Source of the DNA: Bacillota bacterium
Lineage (GTDB): Bacteria; Bacillota; Clostridia; Christensenellales; Aristaeellaceae
DNA: 41,811 nt
Assembly: GCA_963169565.1 (NCBI GenBank)
Contig: CAUJDI010000053.1
Span: 1-41,811, forward strand
Direction: 5' to 3'
Part shown: positions 24,034 to 31,827 of the stretch, in pieces
Layout of the letters: every line of letters starts with the position of its first letter
Numbering within the stretch: position 1 is the first letter of the stretch
The notes under the pieces: generated by a model
Database searches by the model: none
The model's input: the letters and a program-made list of their open reading frames with translations, nothing else
Told to the model about the DNA's origin: nothing
Made by a program: the position numbers and the translations under genes

Positions 24034-25320
24034 ATGATCAAAGTTGTCATCATCGGCGGTGGCTGGTCTGGCGTGGGCGCTGCTGTGGCGGCAAAAAACG
24101 CCGGGGCTGGGCAGGTCGTTGTGCTGGAGCGTACCGATATGCTGCTTGGGACCGGCCTGGTCGGCGGCATCATGCGCAACAACGGCAGGTTCACAGCCAC
24201 TGAGGAAGCCATCGCGATGGGCGGTGGTGAGGTTTTTGAAGTCATCGATGAAAACTGCAGGCACAGGAACATCGAGTTCCCCGGCCACAAGCATGCCAGC
24301 CTTTACGACATTGCGACCATCGAGCCTTCCATCCGCCGCCTGTTGGATAAAAAGGGCGTTGAGTACATGCTGCAGGCACGGGTGACCGGCGTGGAAGCGG
24401 AGAATGGAAGGATAAAGGGAGTCAAGCTGGCCAGCGGTGAAATGATAGAAGGCGACGTGTTCGTGGAAACCACGGGCACAGCCGGTTCGATCAGCAACTG
24501 CACCAAGTACGGCAACGGCTGCTGCTGCTGTGTTCTCCGCTGCCCGACATTCGGCAACCGGGTCAGTGTCGCTGCCCTTCTGGGGATCCAGGAAAAAATG
24601 GGCAGGAAGGCGGATGGGTCCGTCGGCGCGATGAGCGGTTCATGCAAGCTTCACAAGGATTCGCTGTCCGTTGAAATCCAGAAAAAGCTCAATGAGACCG
24701 GCGTATGCGTTGTCAGGATCCCCGACGAACTCAGGAAAGGCGAGGCAGCGCTGGCAACCAAGGCTTGCCAGCAATACGCGCTCAAGGAATTCAATGAGAA
24801 CATCATCCTGCTGGATACAGGCCACGCAAAACTGATGAGCCCGTATTATCCGCTGGATATCCTCAGGAAGATCCCGGGGTTTGAGAACGCTCGGTTTGAA
24901 GATCCGTACTCCGGGGGCATCGGCAACTCGATGCGCTACCTGGCCTTGTCCCCGCGTGATGACACCCTGAAAGTGACGGGCGGTGTCAATCTCTTCTGCG
25001 GCGGTGAAAAAGCAGGCCTGCTTGTCGGCCATACGGAAGCCATTGTCACCGGCACCCTGGCGGGCCGCAACGCAGTTGCATGGGCTGCCGGCAAGGATTT
25101 GCTGACGATCCCGCAATCCCTCGCCATCGGAGACGCGATCGCTCATGTCCGCGAGATGATGGAGACAGAAGAAGGCATCGCATTGAAGTACACCTTCTCC
25201 GGCGCGCAGTATTTCAAACGCATGCAGGAACTGGGCCTGTACGAGACCGACGTGAAAGCCATCCGCAGCCGCGTTGAGAATGCCGGCATGACCAACGTAT
25301 ACAAGAAGAAGCTGACATAA
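24034..25320 (+). CDS. FAD-dependent oxidoreductase with a four-cysteine run
   Basis: 428 residues with ATG at 24034 after GGAGGGAATAC. The N-terminal dinucleotide fold is clear: IIGGGWSGVG (G8-x-G10-x-x-G13) and VVVLER ending in E32 for FAD ribose binding. A second FAD-contact block lies at VTGGVNLFCGGEKAGLLVGHTEAIV near the C terminus. The middle contains YGNGCCCCVLRCP, that is C163-C166 plus C170, with C156 just before. This invites a redox disulfide or metal/Fe-S role. The layout resembles FAD oxidoreductases I remember near lysine/ornithine aminomutase genes, possibly acting on an amino-acid intermediate or supporting the mutase. The reaction is unknown. Confidence 0.75.
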   Translation: MIKVVIIGGGWSGVGAAVAAKNAGAGQVVVLERTDMLLGTGLVGGIMRNNGRFTATEEAIAMGGGEVFEVIDENCRHRNIEFPGHKHASLYDIATIEPSIRRLLDKKGVEYMLQARVTGVEAENGRIKGVKLASGEMIEGDVFVETTGTAGSISNCTKYGNGCCCCVLRCPTFGNRVSVAALLGIQEKMGRKADGSVGAMSGSCKLHKDSLSVEIQKKLNETGVCVVRIPDELRKGEAALATKACQQYALKEFNENIILLDTGHAKLMSPYYPLDILRKIPGFENARFEDPYSGGIGNSMRYLALSPRDDTLKVTGGVNLFCGGEKAGLLVGHTEAIVTGTLAGRNAVAWAAGKDLLTIPQSLAIGDAIAHVREMMETEEGIALKYTFSGAQYFKRMQELGLYETDVKAIRSRVENAGMTNVYKKKLT

Positions 25321-25333
25321 TTGCCCACTGCAT

Positions 25334-25369
25334 TCTTCCGCGCTGCCCGGGCGCGGAAGATTGCTTTTC
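25334..25369 (+). terminator. Terminator-like hairpin before the 83-residue gene
   Basis: TCTTCCGCGC (25334-25343) pairs perfectly with GCGCGGAAGA (25351-25360) across a 7-base loop and is followed by TTGCTTTTC. It lies inside an apparent operon, 40 bases before the next ribosome site, so it may be leaky or regulated. Confidence 0.6.
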
Positions 25370-25409
25370 TGACAGGACCGTCACTGCGGCGCAATTGAAG
25401 GAGGAACAA

Positions 25410-25661
25410 ATGTCCCAAATATGGCAACACGTCATGGACGCGCTGGATGTAGAAACCTTTCTCGCATGTGAGAGCGAGGAGGAGGGGAAGAACCTTGCGT
25501 TGACCATGATGAAGGAATTGGGATTTTCAGATATTGATGTCGTTTTCTGTCAGTTCCAGGGGCCCGGAGCCCGCGTTCGCGTACGGGCCTACCTGTACCG
25601 GGCAGGTGACTCATATCCCTGGCTTGACCTGGAAAAATCAACGGAGGCGAAGAAAGCATGA
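25410..25661 (+). CDS. 83-residue protein coupled to the cobalamin mutase, possible small subunit
   Basis: 83 residues with ATG at 25410 after GAAGGAGGAACAA. It starts MSQIWQHVMDALDVETFL and ends with a charged tail. The middle FSDIDVVFCQFQGPGARVRV is beta-strand-like. Its stop overlaps the start of the mutase gene (ATGA), which usually signals a fixed protein ratio or a complex. Known aminomutases have small partners (OraS, about 120 residues; MutS/GlmS), but the sequence does not look like those from memory. I infer a subunit or assembly partner; the function is unproven. Confidence 0.7.
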   Translation: MSQIWQHVMDALDVETFLACESEEEGKNLALTMMKELGFSDIDVVFCQFQGPGARVRVRAYLYRAGDSYPWLDLEKSTEAKKA

Positions 25662-27487
25662 AAGACAGGAAGCGGGTGTTGCTGGCGCCGATAGACCCTG
25701 TTCACGACATCGGGCTGAAAATGGTGGGCCGCAGTCTTTCAGAAGCCGGGCATGAAATCATTCTGCTCGCCCCTGACCTTCCGCTTGAGGAAATTGTGCA
25801 GACGGCGCTGGACAAACACGTGGACGTGGTTCTATTGTCCCGCACGGTCGGCTACGGTGTGGCGGAACTGCTGTCCCGCTTCAACGATCTTGCGGACGCC
25901 GCAGGGCTGCGCGATCAGGTGAAGATCGGCATCGGCGGTATGGCCATCCGTCCGGAACTTGCGCAGGAACTTGGATTTGACGCAGGCTTTGGCCCTGGAA
26001 CAACGATGGAGGAATCCCTCGCTTTTGTTGAAGGGCGGCCTTATGAGAAAGACGTCCGCCTCACCCAGAAACAACGCCCCTGCGTCGCCCAGGGTCACAG
26101 TTATGAGTATCTGAACGACCGTATCCGCGGCCTGCTGGAAGTCATCGCCTCGCGGATCGCGGCATGGGCGGAGGAAAGGACAAGTCCCGGTGTTGAGCGC
26201 GCGCGTGTGCGCGACGAACTCTGGGATATGGACAAATGGCGCTCCGGTGAAAAGATGGCCGAGTTTGAGGCGGCGTATGCGCCGCTTTGCGAGGCTCTTG
26301 TCCGCAGTTATTATCAGAAGGGAGTGCTTCACCCCAAGACCCGCCGTTTTACCGCGGAGGAAGCTGACAGCCTCAACACCTTCCTCACAAGGACCGCGCT
26401 CTTCATGAACACGCCCAGGATCCAGCACACCCTTGAGAAGCCGATCATATTCAATCAGTACGGCACTGGCTGCCCGATCATGGATATCACACATATCAAG
26501 GTCAGCGAAGCCTGGGGTGCGGACGGCGTGGTGCATTTCGATCCCTCCTGGGGCGCGCGGACCGAAGGCCTGTTCGACGGGTTCATCACTCATTCCGAAG
26601 ACGGAACAGTGATCACGCCCGACAACCTCTTCCACATCCATCGCTCTCTGGAACCGTCTACCCTGTGGCAGGTACGTGCGCACCGCGGCCTCAATACGCC
26701 TGAGACGGTGGTCCTCGCCGGAAAAATCGGCGCGCATATGACCAAGATCAACTTCTGCTATGGTTCGCTGGGCGCTGGGACAGACCCTGAGAGGCTGACC
26801 GTCGATGCATATTATGCGATGAAGTATGCCAAGAAATATGACCTGCCCTTTGACGTCGTGACGAATGAGGAGCTTTGCGGCGTTCCGGCATACAAGGCGT
26901 TCGCAGGCATGCTGATTGTCGCGCAGCTTGCGCGTTCGCTTGGCTGCCGCCCTGTGCTCCAGCCGCTTTTCTGTTATTCGCCCGAGGTGATGATCAGCAA
27001 GCAGATGGAAGATAACTATATCGATTTCAACGCCGCGAAGATCATCGCGCTCCGATCCATCATTGACGCGCCCATCTGGCCCGGCGCGCCGATCGCTTTC
27101 CTGACCCAGACGGAAGACCGCGTTCAGTCCTCAGCGGCGACCGCTTTCCATGCGAGCCTTTCCGCGATGCTCGGCGTGGACGCCATTTCCATTGCTTCCT
27201 CTGATGAAGCCTATTCCGGCGGTCCCATCACCGTGTCCTCCAAGGTGGACACCCTGCGCGCGGTCGCGGAAGGATTCCGCTTCCATGGCAGGTCAAAGTT
27301 TATGCCTTCAGAGACTGCCACGCGCTGGGCTGAGGATATTGTCCGCGGCATCGAAAGCGTGTTGGCTTCCGTTGCTGAAAAGGGGAACTTTGTCAGCGCC
27401 CTGTACGAGGGCATTCTTGGCAGCCGTGAGGACGGCGCCTATCCGGGGCGCGCCGGAGCTCACACGGTCAGCAAACGGTCCACATGA
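25658..27487 (+). CDS. Cobalamin-dependent mutase with N-terminal B12-binding domain (aminomutase-like)
   Basis: 609 residues. Residues about 4-125 form a flavodoxin-like B12-binding domain: APIDPVHDIGLKMVG places H16 and G19 as the base-off His and following Gly, with later VVLLSRTVGYG and KIGIGGMAIRPELA strands. From about residue 250 a TIM-barrel-like part includes GCPIMDITHIKVSEAWGADG, NFCYGSLGAGTDPERLTVDA and YSGGPITVSSK. The tail ALYEGILGSREDGAYPGR resembles the GIFGG-DGG-G end of lysine and ornithine aminomutases. Unlike those, the B12 domain comes first, the motif Asp is replaced by Pro (D13 is one place early), and no lysine sits where KamE has its PLP lysine. It is translationally coupled on both sides. 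The family call is moderately sure; the substrate is unknown. Confidence 0.7.
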   Translation: MKDRKRVLLAPIDPVHDIGLKMVGRSLSEAGHEIILLAPDLPLEEIVQTALDKHVDVVLLSRTVGYGVAELLSRFNDLADAAGLRDQVKIGIGGMAIRPELAQELGFDAGFGPGTTMEESLAFVEGRPYEKDVRLTQKQRPCVAQGHSYEYLNDRIRGLLEVIASRIAAWAEERTSPGVERARVRDELWDMDKWRSGEKMAEFEAAYAPLCEALVRSYYQKGVLHPKTRRFTAEEADSLNTFLTRTALFMNTPRIQHTLEKPIIFNQYGTGCPIMDITHIKVSEAWGADGVVHFDPSWGARTEGLFDGFITHSEDGTVITPDNLFHIHRSLEPSTLWQVRAHRGLNTPETVVLAGKIGAHMTKINFCYGSLGAGTDPERLTVDAYYAMKYAKKYDLPFDVVTNEELCGVPAYKAFAGMLIVAQLARSLGCRPVLQPLFCYSPEVMISKQMEDNYIDFNAAKIIALRSIIDAPIWPGAPIAFLTQTEDRVQSSAATAFHASLSAMLGVDAISIASSDEAYSGGPITVSSKVDTLRAVAEGFRFHGRSKFMPSETATRWAEDIVRGIESVLASVAEKGNFVSALYEGILGSREDGAYPGRAGAHTVSKRST

Positions 27488-28551
27488 TGCGGCAGGTTGC
27501 GATCGGCATCGCCGGGACAGCCAAGAACACCGGGAAAACAACGACCTTGTCTTCGCTTATGGACGCACTGAATACTGATTCTTCGCTGCGTATCGCACTG
27601 ACCAGCATAGGCTACGACGGGGAAAGCTTTGACAATGTGACCGGGCTTCCAAAGCCGCGTATCACGGTGCGAGAAGGCATGTATGCCGCTGTGGCTGAAC
27701 GTTGCATGATGTTCTCCCGGGCGCAGCTGGAGGTGCTGGAGGATACCGGGATCCATACGCCGATGGGAAACATCCTGATCGGACGGGTCGTCAGATCCGG
27801 CAAACTCATCATCTCAGGTCCCAACAAGCGAAAAGACCTTCGGGCGGTGCTGGATTGCCTTGAAACGCATGGCGTGCGACTCACAATCATCGACGGCGCT
27901 TTGGGGAGGATACTTCCCTTTGTGGAGACGGATGGCATCATCGTGGCAACCGGCGCTTCCCGGTTTACTGATTTGAACCTCCTGAGCGCCGATACAAGGG
28001 CGATTCTTCATATCCTGGGAAGGCCTGTACTGAACGAGCTGGGAAAAGTCGCGGACTTAGGTTCACTTTTGACGGACAGGGCGTATTCCGAGTTCCTGCT
28101 CAAGGCAAACGATGCGCGGACCGTCCGGTTTTCCGGCATTGTGATACAGAAGTACTTTGCCGCCATGGCAAATGAACCGGGTCTTGCCGGAAAGCGCCTG
28201 CTGTTTACTGACCCGCTGAAGCTGCTCATTTCAGGCATGCCCCAGGAGACAGATGAAACGCTGTCTGTTTTGGACCAAATGTCAGTGGAGGTTGGCGTCG
28301 GGCGCAGCCTGCGTATCCTCGGCATGACCATCAACCCGTACTATCCGCGCTACCGCGTGAACAGGCAGGATTACGAGCCTGCCTATGTCGACAGGGACGC
28401 GCTGTTTGATGCGCTGAGCCAATGCTCGGATGTCCCGTGCTTTGATATCCTCAGGCAGGGCGCTTCAGCGCTTGCCGGCAGCGTCCTCTCCCTTCTGGAA
28501 GACCGGGCTGAACACCTGCGGACGACTGGCAGTTGCCCATCTATTTGCTGA
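27484..28551 (+). CDS. KamB-like aminomutase reactivase, P-loop NTPase
   Basis: 355 residues starting inside the mutase stop (ATGA). The P-loop GTAKNTGKT (G11-T19) is followed by LTSIGYDGESFDNVTGLPKPR, an IHTPMGNILIGRV segment, LIISGPNKRKDL and LTIIDGALGR, an order I remember for KamB, the lysine 5,6-aminomutase reactivase subunit. These proteins exchange inactivated cobalamin on the mutase at the cost of ATP. Direct coupling to the mutase gene supports this. A MutS-like KamC partner, normally paired with KamB, is not visible in the operon. Alternatives are a MeaB-like chaperone or another P-loop maturation factor, but the sequence does not show the MeaB pattern. Confidence 0.65.
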   Translation: MMRQVAIGIAGTAKNTGKTTTLSSLMDALNTDSSLRIALTSIGYDGESFDNVTGLPKPRITVREGMYAAVAERCMMFSRAQLEVLEDTGIHTPMGNILIGRVVRSGKLIISGPNKRKDLRAVLDCLETHGVRLTIIDGALGRILPFVETDGIIVATGASRFTDLNLLSADTRAILHILGRPVLNELGKVADLGSLLTDRAYSEFLLKANDARTVRFSGIVIQKYFAAMANEPGLAGKRLLFTDPLKLLISGMPQETDETLSVLDQMSVEVGVGRSLRILGMTINPYYPRYRVNRQDYEPAYVDRDALFDALSQCSDVPCFDILRQGASALAGSVLSLLEDRAEHLRTTGSCPSIC

Positions 28552-28583
28552 CAGACGAACGACTCATCAAGGAGGAAGAACAG

Positions 28584-29507
28584 ATGGCTCCGTATGTACG
28601 TCCCTCCGGCTCCTGGGTGGCCCTGGTGACTCCCTTTGACAAACATGACAAGGTGGACTTCGGCGCGTTCAAAGTGCTGATTGACAGGCAAATCAAGTAC
28701 GGCAGCGGCGCGTTGTTCATCCTGGGCTCGGCCGGCGAGTCGACTTTGCTGGCCCAGGAAGAGAAACGGGAGATCATCCGCGAAGTGATCAAAATGACAA
28801 AGGGACGCATCCCCACCTTTTTCAGTGCCAACGCCGCCAATACCCGGGACAGTGTGGAACTGGCGCGGTTCGCCGAAGCCGAGGGGGCGGACGGCGTGAT
28901 CTTCATGGTGCCGTCCTACTTGCTCCTGCCGAAGAATGCCGCATTCCAGCATCTGGACACATGCATGGGCTCGGTCGGGATCGCCTGCGGCATCTACAAC
29001 AACCCTTCCCGCAACGGGGTGATGATCGAAGCGGAGACCATCTGGGAGCTGATGCAGCGCCACCCCAACTTTATCGTGGACAAGGAAGCGGTATCCGATG
29101 TACGCCACCTGGTTCAGGTAAAGCGTCTCTGCGGCGACCAAATGAGCCTGCTTTGCTGCGATTACCCTAAATACTCCATCGTCATCCCGACCCTGGCGCT
29201 TGGGGGCAGCGGCACCGCCAATATCGGCGGCAACATCATCCCCGAGGAGAGCGCGCACTATTCACGGCCCTGGACCAGCATGCAGGTCGCCCTGGAATGC
29301 CGGAGCGAGTATTTCAAATGGTTTCCTTTGCTGGAAAAGCTGTACCACCTCTCCAACCCCATCGTGATCAAAGCCGCCTACAGCATCCTGGGCCTGCCCG
29401 GAGCCATCCTTCGCCTGCCCTATATGGACTACGCCGAACCTCACTTCAGCGCACTCAAGCAGATGATGAAAGACATGGGAGTCATTGAGAAATATGGCCT
29501 GCGGTAA
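28584..29507 (+). CDS. Dihydrodipicolinate synthase/N-acetylneuraminate lyase (DapA/NanA) family aldolase
   Basis: 307 residues with ATG at 28584 after AAGGAGGAAGAACAG. TIM-barrel class I aldolase: LGSAGES (residues 48-53) is the pyruvate carboxylate loop, IYNNPSRNG contains the catalytic Tyr (Y138), and IVDKEAVSD contains the Schiff-base lysine (K167). Family members condense or cleave pyruvate with an aldehyde. As the last gene of the mutase operon rather than beside lysine-biosynthesis genes it is more likely a retro-aldolase releasing pyruvate from a 2-oxo acid, or a related dehydratase/decarboxylase. Pyruvate would suit the PorAB oxidoreductase encoded at the right edge. Confidence 0.88.
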   Translation: MAPYVRPSGSWVALVTPFDKHDKVDFGAFKVLIDRQIKYGSGALFILGSAGESTLLAQEEKREIIREVIKMTKGRIPTFFSANAANTRDSVELARFAEAEGADGVIFMVPSYLLLPKNAAFQHLDTCMGSVGIACGIYNNPSRNGVMIEAETIWELMQRHPNFIVDKEAVSDVRHLVQVKRLCGDQMSLLCCDYPKYSIVIPTLALGGSGTANIGGNIIPEESAHYSRPWTSMQVALECRSEYFKWFPLLEKLYHLSNPIVIKAAYSILGLPGAILRLPYMDYAEPHFSALKQMMKDMGVIEKYGLR

Positions 29508-29870
29508 ACACTGTGCGATGGCCATGAATTGACGGACGCGAACGTTCTACTAGTATGTTGGAGCGCAGTTTTGTGTGGGCATCAGGATCGAAGGGATCAT
29601 CATTCAAATCAAAAATTAAACAAAGAATGACGATTTTTCAGTTGAAGTTTTCCGACAAATGGATGTACAATGTCTTCAGTAGAAAAGCAAGCATTCGCCC
29701 CTGATTTTGTAAAATCCAGCTTGGTTGTGAAGTTCTTCTTGATGAGATGCCGATAGGTTCCATGACATTCGACCGGAGAAGCAATGATGTCCTAAGCCCT
29801 GGAAGTTTTCATGCTCTGCTGGAGGGGAGCAATACCAGTTCGATATTCACAACATTTTGGAGGTGTGCTG
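29508..29870. other. Intergenic stretch before the peptide transporter, with promoter
   Basis: 363 bases, AT-rich in the middle (around 29590-29700). I see no gene and no strong terminator for the upstream operon. A candidate promoter at 29642-29671 is listed separately. The short open frame at 29747-29941 overlaps the ATPase start and has no motif. Confidence 0.6.
29642..29671 (+). promoter_or_regulatory. Probable promoter of the peptide ABC operon
   Basis: -35 TTGAAG (29642-29647), an 18-base spacer, -10 TACAAT (29666-29671), 200 bases before the ATG at 29871. Motif-based. Confidence 0.45.
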
Positions 29871-30887
29871 ATGGTGGAGGCTGCGCAGGATATTCTGAAA
29901 GTAAACGGATTGAGCACATCGTTTTTACTGCGGGAAGGTGAAATCAAAGCGGTTGACAATGTTTCCTTCTCTCTGAAAAAAGGCGAGGTGCTGGCTCTGG
30001 TCGGTGAAAGCGGAAGCGGCAAGACGGTCGCGTGCTTGTCCCTGCTGCGTCTGATCCGCTGGCCCCCGGGAAAGATCAAGTCCGGTGAAGTGATATTGGA
30101 CGGACAGAATCTGTTCGACATTCCGTTAAAGGACATGCACAAGATTCGGGGCTTAGGGATTGCAATGATATTGCAGGAGCCTATGAGTTCCCTCAACCCT
30201 TCCATAATCATTGGGCGTCAGATTCAGGAAGCGGTGGAACTGAATCAAGGCTTGAGCGGTGAGGAGGCCAAGAAAAAGGCCATCGAGATGCTGGAACTCG
30301 TGCGTATCCCTTCACCGGAAAAACGCTATTACAACTATCCTCACCAGCTGTCGGGCGGAATGAAACAACGCATCATGATCGCGATGGCGCTTTCCTGCAA
30401 GCCGAAGGTGCTGATTGCCGATGAGCCGACAAAATCCCTCGACGTGACGATTCAGGCGCAGATCCTTCGCCTGATGCAGGCGTTGCGGAATGATATCGAT
30501 ACAACCATCCTGTTTGTAACGTCTGACCTCGGCATCGTGGCAGAGATGGCGGACCGTGTCGCAATCATGTACGCGGGGCAGGTCATTGAGATCTGCGATG
30601 TTTTCAAGCTGTTCACAAACCCTGCCCATCCGTATACCAAAGGCATCATGAAGTCCATCATGGCTCTGAAGACCGGCGAAAGGCTGAACATCATCTCTGG
30701 CGACCCACCAAACCTGATGGCACTGCCGACGGGATGCACATTTCATCCCCGCTGTGACTACTGCCAGGAAAAATGCAGAACCGAAGTGCCGCAATACGAT
30801 GATATTTCCGGCGAAGGTACTCACATGGTCCGCTGTCACTTCCCTCTTGGAGTAGACAAGACACAGGCGGAAGGAAAGGGGAAATAG
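29871..30887 (+). CDS. dppD: Dipeptide/oligopeptide ABC transporter ATPase 1 (DppD/OppD-like)
   Basis: 338 residues with ATG at 29871 after TTTTGGAGGTGTGCTG. Walker A GESGSGKT, Q-loop ILQEPMSSLNPS, signature QLSGGMKQR, Walker B LIADEPTKSLD, then the C-terminal peptide-transporter extension with ALPTGCTFHPRCDYCQEKC, whose cysteines are typical of OppD/DppD (an Fe-S or zinc site). The switch position usually read THDLG is TSDLG here (S218), so the H-loop histidine is missing. The partner ATPase at 32741 keeps its histidine but has an altered signature. First gene of a D-B-C-F-A operon that imports peptides or similar compounds. Confidence 0.92.
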   Translation: MVEAAQDILKVNGLSTSFLLREGEIKAVDNVSFSLKKGEVLALVGESGSGKTVACLSLLRLIRWPPGKIKSGEVILDGQNLFDIPLKDMHKIRGLGIAMILQEPMSSLNPSIIIGRQIQEAVELNQGLSGEEAKKKAIEMLELVRIPSPEKRYYNYPHQLSGGMKQRIMIAMALSCKPKVLIADEPTKSLDVTIQAQILRLMQALRNDIDTTILFVTSDLGIVAEMADRVAIMYAGQVIEICDVFKLFTNPAHPYTKGIMKSIMALKTGERLNIISGDPPNLMALPTGCTFHPRCDYCQEKCRTEVPQYDDISGEGTHMVRCHFPLGVDKTQAEGKGK

Positions 30888-30890
30888 ATC

Positions 30891-31814
30891 ATGGGAATGG
30901 GGAAGTACATTCTTCAGCGCCTTGCGTTCACCATTTTGGTCGTGCTTGTCATCTCGATTCTGGTTTTCGTGCTGACACGCGTCGTCGGGAACCCGGTGGA
31001 TATCCTGCTGCCCTTGACCGCGACCACTGAACAGCGCGAGTTGCTGACAAAGCAGCTTGGGCTTGACCGCCCGATGATTCAGCAGCTCGGTGATTTTCTG
31101 AAGAGCGCAGCAACGCTTGATTTCGGGGACTCATGGACCCAGCGAAGACCGAGCATGGAGGTCATATTTGATTATCTGCCAATCAGCGCGCTGTTGATCC
31201 TTTGCGCAATGGCAATCGCGGTTCTTGTGGCTTTTCCTTTGGGGATCATTGCGGCGTATAAGCGCGGCTCGCTGCTTGACAGGTTCTTGACCGTATTGTC
31301 CCTTGTCGGCATTTGTATGCCTCCATTCTGGATAGGCCTGATGCTGATGTTTTTCTTCGCGGTCAAGCTGGGTTGGCTGCCTACGTCCGGCATCGGTACA
31401 TGGAAACATTTCATTCTCCCCGCAGTCACCATCTCATTCAGGCCGATGGGCAACCTTGCCCAGATAGTGCGATATGAGATGACGCAGCAGCTCGGAGAGA
31501 TGTACGCCATCACCGCCAGAGCCAAAGGTGTCAGGGAGATCAACCTGCTGAGGAAACACGCGCTCAAGAACATCATGACCTCCTCCATCACCATGATCGG
31601 AAATGACTACTGCAAGCAGCTGGGCGGACTTTCCGCGGCTGTCGAGGTCGTGTACGGCTTTCCGGGATTTGGTCATTTGATAAAGGAAACCATCCAAAGC
31701 ATGGACTACCCCTTGCTGCAGGCAGAGGTGTTCTTCACTGCTGTCATTGTGTGCTTGATCAATCTGATTGTGGATATTCTCTACGCGGCCTTCGATCCGC
31801 GGATCAGGTATTAG
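30891..31814 (+). CDS. dppB: Dipeptide/oligopeptide ABC transporter permease 1 (DppB-like)
   Basis: 307 residues, 3 bases after the ATPase stop, ATG at 30891 (a second in-frame ATG lies two codons on). Begins with KYILQRLAFTILVVLVISILVFVLTRV, the standard DppB first membrane helix. It also has the long periplasmic loop with QLGLDRPMIQQ, the coupling loop YAITARAKGVREINLLRKHALKN (EAA motif) and PGFGHLIKETIQSMDYPLLQAEV at the end. About six membrane segments. Forms the channel with the next permease. Confidence 0.92.
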   Translation: MGMGKYILQRLAFTILVVLVISILVFVLTRVVGNPVDILLPLTATTEQRELLTKQLGLDRPMIQQLGDFLKSAATLDFGDSWTQRRPSMEVIFDYLPISALLILCAMAIAVLVAFPLGIIAAYKRGSLLDRFLTVLSLVGICMPPFWIGLMLMFFFAVKLGWLPTSGIGTWKHFILPAVTISFRPMGNLAQIVRYEMTQQLGEMYAITARAKGVREINLLRKHALKNIMTSSITMIGNDYCKQLGGLSAAVEVVYGFPGFGHLIKETIQSMDYPLLQAEVFFTAVIVCLINLIVDILYAAFDPRIRY

Positions 31815-31827
31815 GGAGGGCGAAGGA

